A DNA stretch of 64,000 nucleotides from Mycolicibacter heraklionensis (GTDB lineage Bacteria > Actinomycetota > Actinomycetes > Mycobacteriales > Mycobacteriaceae), in NCBI RefSeq assembly GCF_001021505.1, contig NZ_LDPO01000001.1:248001-312000 (forward strand). The letters are read 5' to 3'. The translations under genes were made by a program, and so were the position numbers. Positions 1-8,497 of this stretch are shown piece by piece (the stretch's first letter is position 1; each line of letters starts with the position of its first letter). The notes beneath the pieces are model-generated. The model worked only from the letters and a program-made list of their open reading frames with translations. It was not told the origin of the DNA and made no database searches.

Positions 1-839
1 CGCTGACCCAGGGCGCGGTACTGCGCCTGCTGGATCCGTCGTTCACCGCGGCGGGCGTGCTGCGGGCGGAGAAGATTCTCGATGTCGTCCGCGACATCTT
101 GGGCGATATCGATATTGAAGAGCTGCCGATTCCCTATACCGCGGTGGCGACCGATCTGATCGCGGGCCGGTCGGTGTGGTTGCAGCGCGGCCCGGTCGAT
201 ACCGCCATCCGCGCCTCGATCGCCATCCCCGGGGTGATCGCACCGCATGTGGTCGACGGACGCCTGCTCGCCGACGGCGGCATCCTCGACCCGCTGCCGA
301 TGGCCCCGTTGAGCTCCGTCAACGCCGACCTGACGCTGGCAGTAAGCCTCAACGGCGGCGACCCCACGGCCGCCGGCCCGGCGGCCGAAGACTCCGAGCG
401 GGGCGCGCCGGCCGGTCGATTGAATCGCATGTGGCGCAGTACGTCTGCGCTGCTGGACACCAGCGGGGCGCGATCCCTGCTGGACCGGCCGACGGCCCGA
501 GCGATCCTGGACCGGTTCAGCGGTGGGGAGTCCGAACCCGGCGGTTCAGCGAGTCTCGACGCAGGAGAGGCGAAGCTGGGACCGCCGCATGGGCCCGGCG
601 AGGACGAGGACTTCGCGCCCGAGGTGCCCAAACTCGGCAGTTTCGAGGTGATGAACCGGACCATCGACATTGCCCAGGCGGCGCTGGCCCGCCATCAGCT
701 GGCGTCGCACCCGCCCGATCTGCTCATCGAAGTGCCTCGCGTCGCCTGCCGCAGCCTGGACTTCCACCGCGCCGCCGAGTTGGTCGACGTGGGCCGGGAA
801 CTCGCCGCCCGCGCCCTCGACGCGGCGAAATCGCTTTAG
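1..839 (+). CDS. Patatin-like phospholipase family protein, 5' end outside window
   Basis: The frame is open from base 3 of the window, so the gene begins upstream. The visible 278 residues are the C-terminal part of a patatin-like protein. They include the catalytic-aspartate motif DGG in LLADGGILDP and the preceding SIAIPGVIAPH segment typical of the lipase core; the GxSxG nucleophile must lie outside the window. The family hydrolyses acyl esters of lipids. Position next to a second patatin-like gene on the opposite strand matches the Rv1063c/Rv1062 arrangement of M. tuberculosis (from memory). The two genes converge, with stops only a few bases apart. The substrate is unknown. Confidence 0.85.
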   Translation, partial: LTQGAVLRLLDPSFTAAGVLRAEKILDVVRDILGDIDIEELPIPYTAVATDLIAGRSVWLQRGPVDTAIRASIAIPGVIAPHVVDGRLLADGGILDPLPMAPLSSVNADLTLAVSLNGGDPTAAGPAAEDSERGAPAGRLNRMWRSTSALLDTSGARSLLDRPTARAILDRFSGGESEPGGSASLDAGEAKLGPPHGPGEDEDFAPEVPKLGSFEVMNRTIDIAQAALARHQLASHPPDLLIEVPRVACRSLDFHRAAELVDVGRELAARALDAAKSL

Positions 840-843
840 CGCT

Positions 844-1680
844 CTAGCCTTCGGCCACGAACTCGGCGATGGCGCCGGCCTGCCGTCGGCCCTGTTCGCG
901 TCCGGCCTGCGCCGCCGGCAACCGGCACGCCGGGTCGAGCGGATTGCCGCCGAAGGCACGTAGCGCGTCATCGTCGGCCAGGACCGCGCACACTCGACCG
1001 TCGAACGCCGCGATCTCCCCGTCGACGCCGCCACCGGTGGGCACCAGCAGCACGGCCTCGTCGCAATCGGCGGCGACATCGAGGTTGATCGTGCTGCGCA
1101 CGCCGCCATCCATGTAGCGGTGGGTGCCGATCACCACCGGAGGCCACGCACCGGGTACCGCGCAACTGGCCGCGACGGCGTCGATGAGCTCCACCCCGGA
1201 GTCGCGGTCGAAGACCGTCAGCTCCCCGGTGTCGATGTCGATCGCGGTGATCCGCAGCGTGCGATCCGGCCAGTCGTGTGAGGGCAGACGGGCGGCGATG
1301 ATGCCCCGCCGCACCGGTGCGGCAACCGTCTGCGCCGCCAGGGCAACCGCGCCGATACCTTGCAGCTTCTGCGCGGTGGTGGTGTCGGGCTCGGTGATCG
1401 CCGCCATGAACAGGTCGGTCAACGCATCGGCACCGACACCGGGATCGATCTCCGACGAGGTCTCGGCCACCTGCCGGGCGAACAACTCCGCCAGCCCCAG
1501 CCCGCTGCCGATCTGGGCGGCCACCGCCGACCCGGCCGATGTCCCCACCAGCACCGCGGATTCGAGCAGTTCCCGCGCGGTGTCGGGCGACTCGTCGGCG
1601 ATGCCGCACAGCACACCGGTCTCCCAGGCGATGCCGGCTACCCCGCCACCGCCGAGCACCAGGGCGCGTTTGACTGTCAT
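844..1680 (-). CDS. Patatin-like acyl hydrolase (Rv1062-like)
   Basis: A 278-residue protein with the full patatin signature: glycine-rich oxyanion loop GGGGVAG at residues 10-16, nucleophile elbow GTSAG at 46-50 (Ser48) and DGG at 191-193 giving the Ser-Asp dyad. No signal peptide is seen, so it is probably cytoplasmic or peripheral to the membrane. The start chosen is the ATG at 1680; it overlaps the stop of the upstream amidotransferase gene (ATGA), indicating translational coupling. It is the last gene of a minus-strand run beginning at the fadD14-like gene. Family membership is certain; substrate is not known. Confidence 0.88.
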   Translation of the reverse strand: MTVKRALVLGGGGVAGIAWETGVLCGIADESPDTARELLESAVLVGTSAGSAVAAQIGSGLGLAELFARQVAETSSEIDPGVGADALTDLFMAAITEPDTTTAQKLQGIGAVALAAQTVAAPVRRGIIAARLPSHDWPDRTLRITAIDIDTGELTVFDRDSGVELIDAVAASCAVPGAWPPVVIGTHRYMDGGVRSTINLDVAADCDEAVLLVPTGGGVDGEIAAFDGRVCAVLADDDALRAFGGNPLDPACRLPAAQAGREQGRRQAGAIAEFVAEG

Positions 1681-2552
1681 GTCATTCCTTTCCAGGGGTG
1701 TTGAGCCTCCTGGGCAGCGGCGGTCAGATCGTCCCGGCGCAGTTGCCGGGCAGGAGAATCGGGGAAAGCCAACTCGCCGGTGATGGTCAGCTCGGCGTCG
1801 ACGTGAACCAGTTCCCCCGGGTCGATCAACCGCCAGCGCGAATCGGCGTCCATCGGTTCGGTGGCGAACACCACCGCCGGACGGCCCCGCAACTGCTCGG
1901 AGTGCGCCCGGATCCGCGGGGTCTGCAGGTCCAGTCCCGCCGGCGCGGCTCCGTCGCGGCGGTCCAGCAGGTACAGCTCGTGGGTGTCGGGGTAGCGCAG
2001 CGCCCACATGTCGGTGGCGGTGCTCAGCAGGATATTGAGCGCGTAGATCGGCACGTTGGACGCCAGCCAGCCGACCGCGTCGCGCAGCCCGGCGCCGACG
2101 TCGCCGTCATGCGCACGGACACAACCGGTGATCAGTGCAAAGACCCGTTCCGAATCGGTCTGTCCCGCAACAAGGTCCGCGGTTCCGAGTTCGCGGAGTC
2201 GTTCCTCGACGGCGTCGAGGCCATGCAGCACGCCGTTGTGCGCGAAGATGCGGCCGTCCTGCAGGAACGGGTGGGTGTTGGCGACGTCCCGCACACCGGT
2301 GGTTGCGTAGCGCACATGCGCGACGAAGGTGGTGCCGGTCAGCTCGTGTGCCTCAGTGGAGAATTCGGCGTCCTGCCACGCCGCGATCGGCTCTTTGTGC
2401 AGCTGCGGCAGTCCGTTGGTGTCGAAGACGCCGATGCCGGTGCCGTCCGGGTTGCGCCGGCTCTGCTCGGCGAGGTTGTCCGGAGCGTCGAGCAGCCAGA
2501 ACGTGGCGGTGACGACGTCGGTCCCGGCGTGCAGCCCGAAAAGTCGGCACAT
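1677..2552 (-). CDS. Class II glutamine amidotransferase domain protein (Rv1061-like)
   Basis: A 291-residue protein starting MCRLFG, with Cys2 as the expected N-terminal nucleophile of an Ntn-type (class II) glutaminase. Downstream elements FVAHVRYATTG and HPFLQDGRIFAHNGVL match the substrate pocket of this fold (GATase_4 / EgtC-like). The start at 2552 is fixed by the need for Cys at position 2, although the frame stays open further upstream. The protein probably hydrolyses glutamine or a gamma-glutamyl compound. Neighbouring genes do not include other ergothioneine genes, so an EgtC role is not supported. Confidence 0.85.
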   Translation of the reverse strand: MCRLFGLHAGTDVVTATFWLLDAPDNLAEQSRRNPDGTGIGVFDTNGLPQLHKEPIAAWQDAEFSTEAHELTGTTFVAHVRYATTGVRDVANTHPFLQDGRIFAHNGVLHGLDAVEERLRELGTADLVAGQTDSERVFALITGCVRAHDGDVGAGLRDAVGWLASNVPIYALNILLSTATDMWALRYPDTHELYLLDRRDGAAPAGLDLQTPRIRAHSEQLRGRPAVVFATEPMDADSRWRLIDPGELVHVDAELTITGELAFPDSPARQLRRDDLTAAAQEAQHPWKGMT

Positions 2553-2560
2553 CGGCGAGG

Positions 2561-3028
2561 TCAGCCCGCCAACAGGGCGGACAGTCGCGCCAACGCCTGA
2601 CGGGCGTAGCCCTTCCACAGCCGGCCCAGCACCGGCAGCAGCGGCGCGGCCACCTTTGACCGCGGGTGGATCACCCAGCTCCAGGTGATCGTGGTACCGG
2701 AACCGACGGGTGCGAACTGCCAACGACCCTCGACGTGGGCCACCAGTACGGCCAGCGGGCCGGTGATGTCGGTAAGCCGGTATCCGAACGACAGCGGCGG
2801 ATCGACCTCGGTCAACTCCTCCCGCATGCTGCCGCCGCCGGTCAGCACGACGGTGCGGGTCTGCCCGGCGCTCGCCCAGTCGCCGGTCTGGTCCCGGATC
2901 TCTTTGATCGGCGGAATCGGCCCGTACCAGCGGCGGAAAAGCTCCGGCAGGGGTAGCGGCAGCGTTCCGGCGAACGCGTCCGCGACGGTGGCGGACACCG
3001 TCCGGGACTGTTCGACAACCAGGGCCAT
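2561..3028 (-). CDS. SRPBCC-fold protein (Rv1060-like)
   Basis: A 155-residue protein beginning with the pattern of the START/polyketide-cyclase superfamily (VVEQSRTVSATVADAFAGTL) and ending with TTITWSWVIHPRS followed by an amphipathic C-terminal helix, as expected for the helix-grip fold with a hydrophobic cavity. It probably binds a lipid or other hydrophobic ligand; no catalytic residues can be assigned. It lies 8 bp upstream of the amidotransferase gene on the same strand and within a lipid-related run. Confidence 0.75.
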   Translation of the reverse strand: MALVVEQSRTVSATVADAFAGTLPLPLPELFRRWYGPIPPIKEIRDQTGDWASAGQTRTVVLTGGGSMREELTEVDPPLSFGYRLTDITGPLAVLVAHVEGRWQFAPVGSGTTITWSWVIHPRSKVAAPLLPVLGRLWKGYARQALARLSALLAG

Positions 3029-3044
3029 GAGCCGAGGGTAGCGC

Positions 3045-4103
3045 TCAGCGCGCCAGGTGCGGAGCGGCCCGACCGGTGATCAGCGGCAGGTCGAAGAACC
3101 CGGCGAACCCGGCCGGGGCCGCACAGGTCGCCGGGATGGCGTTGACGCAGTGCGCCGCGGTCGCCACGACACCGGGATTGCTGATCAGCCCGGCTTCGAC
3201 GGTTTCGGGCTGCCAGCCCTTGACGGTGACGAACGTGTCGGGATTGCCCCGCACCTCCATCTCGTAACGCTCCCCTGCCGGACCGAAAGTCCATGGGGGG
3301 TCAAGGTTTTCTTCACCCATCATCCAGTTGACCGTGACCCGTGCCACCACCTCGTCGCCGACGGTCGCCTCCCAGTGGAACCGGCGACCGGCCACCTGAC
3401 CGGGTTCGATGGAACCGATCGGAGAGTCGATGGGCGCGGTGGCCACCGCCACTTCCTGCGATGAGCGGATGTGCTCGTCGGCGGCGAAGCCCAGCCGGTC
3501 CACGCACAGTCGAACCGATTGACGGAACCCGCCGTCGAGCAGCTTCTGCATCGGGCCGCTCAGGGCCTGATCCGGGGTGCCGCCGAATCCCATCACGTGG
3601 CGCAGCACATCCGGCGCGTCGTAGGTGCGCAGGTCCGAATACTCTTCGCCGCGAATGAATGTCACGCCGGTGGACATCACCGACAGCAGCAGCGGGAACA
3701 GCTCGAAGGCCGCGCCCGGGCCGATACCGGCACCGTGCAGGGTCACGCCACCTTCGCGCGCCGCAGCCGCCAACGGTCCCACCTCCTTCTCGGACGGGTA
3801 GAACCAGCCGACCGGGGTGAGAACGTTCTTGCCGGAACGCAGCAGCGCCGCAACCTCGTCGGGGTTGGGCAGCAGCGGCGCGTAGATCACCGCGTCGGCA
3901 TCCAGCGCCAGGATCTCGTCCACGCTGTCGGTGGCCGTCACACCCACCGGTTCAGTGCCGATGATCTCCCCGACGTCCTTGCCGCTCTTGGACTTCGAGT
4001 GCACCCAACAACCGACCAGCTCCAAATCGGGATGCTCAAGCACGCCCTTGATCGCGGCGACGCCGACTCCTCCGGTTGCCCATTGGATGACACGCAGGCT
4101 CAT
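3045..4103 (-). CDS. NAD(P)-binding oxidoreductase, dihydrodipicolinate-reductase-like (Rv1059-like)
   Basis: A 352-residue protein with an N-terminal Rossmann motif (VIQWATGGVGVAAIKGVLEH, a GxGxxG-like variant) and the pattern VGCWVHSKSKSGKDVGE after beta-2, as in the dihydrodipicolinate reductase-like family found in many mycobacterial paralogs. The C-terminal half carries a substrate domain with no diagnostic motif. The ATG at 4103 overlaps the stop of the upstream acyl-CoA synthetase gene (TGATG), so the two are probably co-translated. Reaction and substrate unknown. Confidence 0.8.
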   Translation of the reverse strand: MSLRVIQWATGGVGVAAIKGVLEHPDLELVGCWVHSKSKSGKDVGEIIGTEPVGVTATDSVDEILALDADAVIYAPLLPNPDEVAALLRSGKNVLTPVGWFYPSEKEVGPLAAAAREGGVTLHGAGIGPGAAFELFPLLLSVMSTGVTFIRGEEYSDLRTYDAPDVLRHVMGFGGTPDQALSGPMQKLLDGGFRQSVRLCVDRLGFAADEHIRSSQEVAVATAPIDSPIGSIEPGQVAGRRFHWEATVGDEVVARVTVNWMMGEENLDPPWTFGPAGERYEMEVRGNPDTFVTVKGWQPETVEAGLISNPGVVATAAHCVNAIPATCAAPAGFAGFFDLPLITGRAAPHLAR

Positions 4104-5734
4104 CAGTCACGCACCTCGCTCACTTGGTATTGATCCTCGGAATACCGGGCCCGGATGGTCTTCTTGTCGTATTTGCCAACGCTGGTGCGCGGGATCGCCT
4201 CGATGAAGGTCCAGCGCTCCGGCAGCCACCAGCGGGCGACCTTGTCGGACAAGAACGCTCGCAGTTCGGAGCCGGTGACCGAGGCACCAGCCCGGGCCAC
4301 CACCACGGCCAGCGGCCGTTCCTGCCAACGCTCGTCGGGCACCCCGACCACCGCGGCTTCGACGACGTCGGGGTGGGCGATCAGCTCATTCTCCAGTTCC
4401 ACCGAGGAGATCCACTCCCCGCCGGACTTGATCACGTCTTTCGCCCGATCGGTCAGCGTGATGAAGCCCTGCTCGTCGATGCGGCCCACGTCGCCGGTGC
4501 GCAGCCAGCCCGAAGCGAACTTGGACTCATCCTGGCCGCGGAAGTAGGCGCCGGTGATCCATGCGCCCCGCACTTCCAGCTCGCCGACCGCCTCGCCGTC
4601 GTTGGGCAGCACCCGGTCCTCGTCGTCGACGATTCGGGTCTCGACACCGCATACCGGCCGCCCCTGGGTGCCGCGTAGCGCCCAGTGCTGCTCGGGTGGG
4701 GTGCCCGGCGGCGGCCAGGCCATGGTGGCCATCGGCGAGGTCTCGGTCATGCCCCACAGCTGTCGCACCTGCACACCGTGGCGCTGCTCGAACGCCTGCA
4801 TCAGCGACACCGGAACCGCCGAGCCGCCGCAGGCCACCATCCGCAACGACGAAATGTCATGGCCGGGTTCGCGCTCCAGATAGTGCAGGACGTCGTTCCA
4901 GATCGTCGGCACCGCGCCGGCCACCGTGGGCCGCTGGGTCTCGATCAGGGCGACCAACGACTTGGCGTCCAAATGCCGGTCGGGCAACGCCAGGTCCGCG
5001 CCGGCCATCAGCGCCGAATACGGCAGTCCCCAGGCGTTGGCGTGGAACATCGGCACGATCGGCAGCACGCAGTCGATCGCGCCGATCGCGGTGCCGTTGG
5101 TGGTGCATCCGGCCATGGCGTGCAAGTAGCTGGACCGGTGGCTGTACACCACGCCCTTGGGGTTGCCGGTGGTGCCGCTGGTGTAGCACATGGCGGCCGC
5201 CGAATTCTCGTCGATGACCGGCCAGTCGAACTCGCACGCCTCGGCGGCCAACAGGTCGGCGTAGCCCAGCACGGTCTTGCCGGAGGCCTCCAACGTGGCG
5301 GTGTCGCCGTCGCCCACGACGATCACGGTGTGCACGGTCTCCAGTTGCGCCAGTACCGGCGCCAGCAGCGGCACCAATGACGCGTCGACCAGGACCACCC
5401 GGTCCTCGGCCTCGTTGGCGACGAAGACGATCTGCTCGGCGAACAGGCGGATGTTGAGCGTGTGCAGCACCGCGCCCATCGCCGGCACCGCCAGGTAGGC
5501 GGCCAGGTGTTCGGTGTTGTTCCACATGAAGGTGGCCACCCGCTCGTCGCCGGTGATGCCCAGGCGCCGCAGGGCATTCGCCAGCCGGGCCGCCTGCTTA
5601 CCCAGCTCCCGGTAGGTGGTGCTCCGATACCCGTCGTCGGCCACGGTGGTGACAGTGCGAGAACCGTGGACAGTCGTCACGTGGTTCAGGATGGCGCCGA
5701 CCGTCAGCGGCCAGTGCTGCATGGTGCTCTGCAT
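4103..5734 (-). CDS. fadD14: Fatty-acyl-CoA/AMP ligase (FadD14-like)
   Basis: A 543-residue adenylate-forming enzyme. The ATP-binding P-loop-like motif YTSGTTGNPKG lies at about residues 184-194, the adenylate motif GMTETSP in the middle, GWLRTGDVGRIDEQGF near residue 420, and the catalytic lysine region TSVGKYDKK near the C-terminus. These define the ANL superfamily, medium/long-chain acyl-CoA synthetase branch. It activates a carboxylic acid as acyl-AMP and transfers it to CoA. Gene order with the beta-propeller gene upstream and the oxidoreductase downstream matches Rv1058/fadD14 of M. tuberculosis. Chain-length preference cannot be read. Confidence 0.88.
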   Translation of the reverse strand: MQSTMQHWPLTVGAILNHVTTVHGSRTVTTVADDGYRSTTYRELGKQAARLANALRRLGITGDERVATFMWNNTEHLAAYLAVPAMGAVLHTLNIRLFAEQIVFVANEAEDRVVLVDASLVPLLAPVLAQLETVHTVIVVGDGDTATLEASGKTVLGYADLLAAEACEFDWPVIDENSAAAMCYTSGTTGNPKGVVYSHRSSYLHAMAGCTTNGTAIGAIDCVLPIVPMFHANAWGLPYSALMAGADLALPDRHLDAKSLVALIETQRPTVAGAVPTIWNDVLHYLEREPGHDISSLRMVACGGSAVPVSLMQAFEQRHGVQVRQLWGMTETSPMATMAWPPPGTPPEQHWALRGTQGRPVCGVETRIVDDEDRVLPNDGEAVGELEVRGAWITGAYFRGQDESKFASGWLRTGDVGRIDEQGFITLTDRAKDVIKSGGEWISSVELENELIAHPDVVEAAVVGVPDERWQERPLAVVVARAGASVTGSELRAFLSDKVARWWLPERWTFIEAIPRTSVGKYDKKTIRARYSEDQYQVSEVRD

Positions 5735-5775
5735 CGACCTATTCGATCACGCCGGCACCTGGAATGCGGCGTGGG

Positions 5776-6861
5776 TTACAACGCGGGTTCGAGTTGCAGC
5801 ATTCGGGTGACCGCGTCGTCGAGCTCCAGCTGCTCGTGCAGCGACGCTGACGGCGCCGGCAGGTCGGCCAGCGACGCGATGGTCACCTTGCCGTCGAGTC
5901 CGGCGATGTAGAGCCGACTGCCGTCCGGGCTCTCGGCGGCGCAGGAAGGCTCGGTGATGCCGGTCAGCGTGCCGAGGGTCTCGCTGGTGCGCGCACACAG
6001 CACCAGAACGGCGCCCTCGGTCACCAGGTAAATCCGCTGGCCGTCGCGCCCGGCGATCAGCTGGATCAGCTGGGCCTCAAGGGCGCGACCGGCGCTGACC
6101 GCGTGGGTGCGGGCGTCGACGACGTGGACCCGGCTGCGGCCGTCGGGACCGGATGTCGCCACGTACAGCCGAGCGCCTTCCGGGCTGACCGCGACATCGA
6201 TGATGCTCGCGCCGATCTTGATGGTGTCGACGACGTTCAGGTCGCGGTCCAGCACCGTGACCGTGTCGCCGGAGGGCTGGCGGACCGCCGCGTAGAGACG
6301 CCGGCCGTCCGCGCTGATCCGCAGGCCGGCTGCCGCCGCCGCGGGGTCACCGGAGACCGTGACGGACCCGGCGAGACGCATGGCCGCGTCGAGCACGACC
6401 ACGTCGACGCCGGCCGAGCCGGTACGGGTGAGGTACACGCGGCTGCTGGCCGGGTCGGCGACCAGGTCACCGATGTCCATGGCCACCGGGTAGCACCCGG
6501 CGATCTCGGCGGTGTCGACGTCGATCGCCAGCACGGCGTCCAGTGCGGTCGAACCCGCGGTGACGTAGGCCCAGCCGGTGCCGGCGGGGCCGGCGGCGAT
6601 CGAGAAGGGCTCGTCGGCCTGGAACACGGTGTTCACGATCTTGCAGCTGGCGGTGTCGATGATCGAGACCGTGTCGTCGCCGTAGTTGGTGGCCAGCAGT
6701 CGTCGGCCGTCCGCGGTGACCGCGATGCCGCCGATCGGGCCGCGATCCAGTGTCACGGTGTTGGCGACGCGGGCTGCAGAGTTGGCCAATCTATAAGCCG
6801 GCACGTCGTCCACATCGCTCCTATCGACCACTGTTCGCATCGTTTCGTTTCGTCTCGTCAC
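5776..6861 (-). CDS. Beta-propeller (YVTN-like) repeat protein, Rv1057-like
   Basis: A 361-residue protein built from repeats of about 45 residues with patterns such as VTADGRRLLATNYGDDTVS, VSPEGARLYVATSGPDG and ESPDGSRLYIAGLDGKV, typical of a seven-bladed YVTN-type beta-propeller. No signal peptide is visible. The GTG start at 6861 has a good GGGGAG ribosome site 8 nt upstream; the ATG at 6840 has none. In M. tuberculosis the equivalent gene is known for stress-responsive control by two-component systems (TrcR, MprA). Ligand or partner unknown. Confidence 0.8.
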   Translation of the reverse strand: MTRRNETMRTVVDRSDVDDVPAYRLANSAARVANTVTLDRGPIGGIAVTADGRRLLATNYGDDTVSIIDTASCKIVNTVFQADEPFSIAAGPAGTGWAYVTAGSTALDAVLAIDVDTAEIAGCYPVAMDIGDLVADPASSRVYLTRTGSAGVDVVVLDAAMRLAGSVTVSGDPAAAAAGLRISADGRRLYAAVRQPSGDTVTVLDRDLNVVDTIKIGASIIDVAVSPEGARLYVATSGPDGRSRVHVVDARTHAVSAGRALEAQLIQLIAGRDGQRIYLVTEGAVLVLCARTSETLGTLTGITEPSCAAESPDGSRLYIAGLDGKVTIASLADLPAPSASLHEQLELDDAVTRMLQLEPAL

Positions 6862-7267
6862 TGCCCACGCTCCCCGTGGCTACCGCAGCGCGGCCCGGTC
6901 GAGACCGGGGATGCCGAGGCGGGGCGTCTGGTCGATCCTAGCGGTGAATTCGAAGTAACAGGAAAATGTCGTAATTATTGTGATCGAGGTCGCAGGCTAA
7001 TCCCAACTGCCCCACGCTGGGGCGGGCGAAACCGCAAGATCCGAACGCTTCAGCAACCCCGTCGATACGGCCTGAACAGGTTTTTTACCGTTATTGGACA
7101 ACTTGTGATCCGCGTCGCGATTAACATTGAATAAGAATTTAAGAACTCCCACCAGGAAATTCGGCGCTTCTCGTCGCAGCGCCCTTGCAAATTCTCCGGT
7201 GGGCGGGTATAGGCCAGACAAAGGCGCCGGTCAGGCGGTCCGCCGGGGCCGACGGGGGCCCGCGAAC
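6862..7267. other. Intergenic region upstream of the beta-propeller gene
   Basis: About 400 bp between the beta-propeller gene and the end of the small secreted-protein gene. It contains an unusually A/T-rich stretch near 7078-7150 with runs such as GTTTTTTACCG and GAATTTAAGAAC, the likeliest place for promoter or regulator sites. No convincing gene, hairpin terminator or repeat was found. Confidence 0.4.
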
Positions 7268-7564
7268 CTAGGATTCGCACGCCACACCATCGCCGTCTCG
7301 ATCAAGTTGGTAGATGTCGTTGCCGACGACCGAGACGGGGCCTTGGACATACGCCGGACCGTTGCCACCCTTCCCCTGACAGTCGACGTCACGCGCGATC
7401 GGCACACAGGCGCCCGCGTAGTTGGAATCGCACTGCGGCTCCTGCTGCTGCGACGTGGCTACGGCGCCGGCCACTGGAGCGAGCGCAAGCGCGGCAGCGA
7501 TGCCGACTGTCAGCACGATCTGTCTCCGCATGCCGGCAAACAGTAGCCGCCGCAGGTCGTTCAT
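7268..7564 (-). CDS. Small secreted Excalibur-like calcium-binding protein
   Basis: A 98-residue protein with an N-terminal hydrophobic signal segment (IVLTVGIAAALALAPVAGAV) ending near an Ala-x-Ala type site, then a Cys-rich mature part ending DIYQLDRDGDGVACES. The DxDxDGxxCE tail is the Excalibur calcium-binding motif of secreted Gram-positive proteins. The ATG at 7564 lies only 14 bp from the end of the integrated element; an inner ATG at 7531 would still give a signal peptide. Neither has a clear ribosome site, so the natural 5' region may have been separated by the integration. Confidence 0.7.
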   Translation of the reverse strand: MNDLRRLLFAGMRRQIVLTVGIAAALALAPVAGAVATSQQQEPQCDSNYAGACVPIARDVDCQGKGGNGPAYVQGPVSVVGNDIYQLDRDGDGVACES

Positions 7565-7577
7565 CGAGGGGAAATGG

Positions 7578-7621
7578 CGTGCCCCCAGTCGGACTCGAAC
7601 CGACACTGTGCGGATTTTAAG
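7578..7621. repeat. Left attachment site (distal, tRNA 3' fragment)
   Basis: This 44-bp sequence is identical to 19194-19237. It contains the T-arm, variable loop and 3' half of the anticodon stem-loop of tRNA-Leu (minus strand) but no 5' half, so it cannot make a tRNA. After the repeat the sequence diverges abruptly (AAGAACGG here, AAGTCCGC in the intact gene). It marks the far end of the element. Confidence 0.9.
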
Positions 7622-7753
7622 AACGGGGCGGTGGCCGTTTTGACCTCGGCGTTAGCAACCCGATGTGACCCTAAAGGGGCTGGTACTGAACATATTTGGT
7701 CGATTCTAGCTACCTGACCTTTGGGTGCCTTTTCAGGGTTATCCCCCTCGGGG

Positions 7754-7772
7754 TTGCGTAAGAGTTGCGTAA
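7754..7772 (+). repeat. Paired TTGCGTAA sites, candidate integrase arm-type binding sites (left)
   Basis: Two direct copies of TTGCGTAA start at 7754 and 7765, 11 bp apart (one helical turn). The same pair with the same 11-bp spacing and orientation occurs at 19116-19134 near the other end of the element. Short paired repeats inside both ends are what arm-type sites for lambda-like tyrosine integrases look like. Confidence 0.65.
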
Positions 7773-7899
7773 CGGAACTCGGATTTTCCGTGTTTGCTGG
7801 CCCAGCGGCGGCAGCTGGCCGCGGGGGGCGGCAGCCGAGGCGGCGGACACGGCCGACGACACGCCCGAGCTTGTCGGTGTCCGATGGGATCATGACTAG

Positions 7900-8484
7900 G
7901 TGCCTCTGGATGCTGCTTGGGTTGGTGTGATCGGTACCGGAATCGGTGCCGCTATCGGCGCAGTCGGAAACGGTGTGGTCGAGCTGGCGAAGGCCGCGAC
8001 CGCAGGTAGGCAACAGCGCAAGGCCGACGCCGAAAGGCGCGTCGATGAGGCGGCCGAGGCGAAGGCGGTGCGGGAGGCCAAGGCAGCTGAGAAAACAGCG
8101 CAGCGGGAACATGAAGCTGCCGAGGCCGAAGCTCGGCGACAACGCGAAGCGGAGCAACGTGAACGGGACCAGCGTGCTGCACTGCGCGCCGAACGTGCCG
8201 AGAAAATACGTCGGTGGCGCGAAGGTCTAGCCGCATCCCATGAGGAGTTCGAAAAATGGGATGTGATTGACAGGCGCTCAGGACCGAAGCCAGCCAGTTT
8301 CGCATTCATACCTGAACCGAACATCGTAAGCGCGCCTTGGTTTCAGAGCCTCCGGCCGCATCTGTCTGCGAGCGGCCAGACGATGAAGCTCCGCAGCGGC
8401 GATACCGTTCACTGTGACCGTGAAGTTGCCGATGCGTTAGCCGTTGAGATTGCCGATATTGAGCATTCCTGGGGGCTTACCTGA
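7900..8484 (+). CDS. Accessory protein with N-terminal membrane segment and long coiled coil
   Basis: A 194-residue protein from a GTG start. Residues 6-30 form a glycine/alanine-rich hydrophobic segment (WVGVIGTGIGAAIGAVGN), followed by a highly charged Ala/Glu/Arg-rich coiled coil at about 35-105 and a globular tail. It is the only plus-strand gene at the left end, placed between the attachment site and the convergent integrase, a typical position for cargo. Its GC content is lower towards the 3' end than in neighbouring genes. Function is unknown; a membrane-associated exclusion or defence role is possible but has no direct support. Confidence 0.6.
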   Translation: MPLDAAWVGVIGTGIGAAIGAVGNGVVELAKAATAGRQQRKADAERRVDEAAEAKAVREAKAAEKTAQREHEAAEAEARRQREAEQRERDQRAALRAERAEKIRRWREGLAASHEEFEKWDVIDRRSGPKPASFAFIPEPNIVSAPWFQSLRPHLSASGQTMKLRSGDTVHCDREVADALAVEIADIEHSWGLT

Positions 8485-8497
8485 CCGGCTCTGCCGT

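Noticed and set aside
6997..7221. Short minus-strand frame in the gap upstream of the beta-propeller gene.
   Set aside because: Covers an A/T-rich region with no ribosome site or recognisable features; promoter DNA is likelier.
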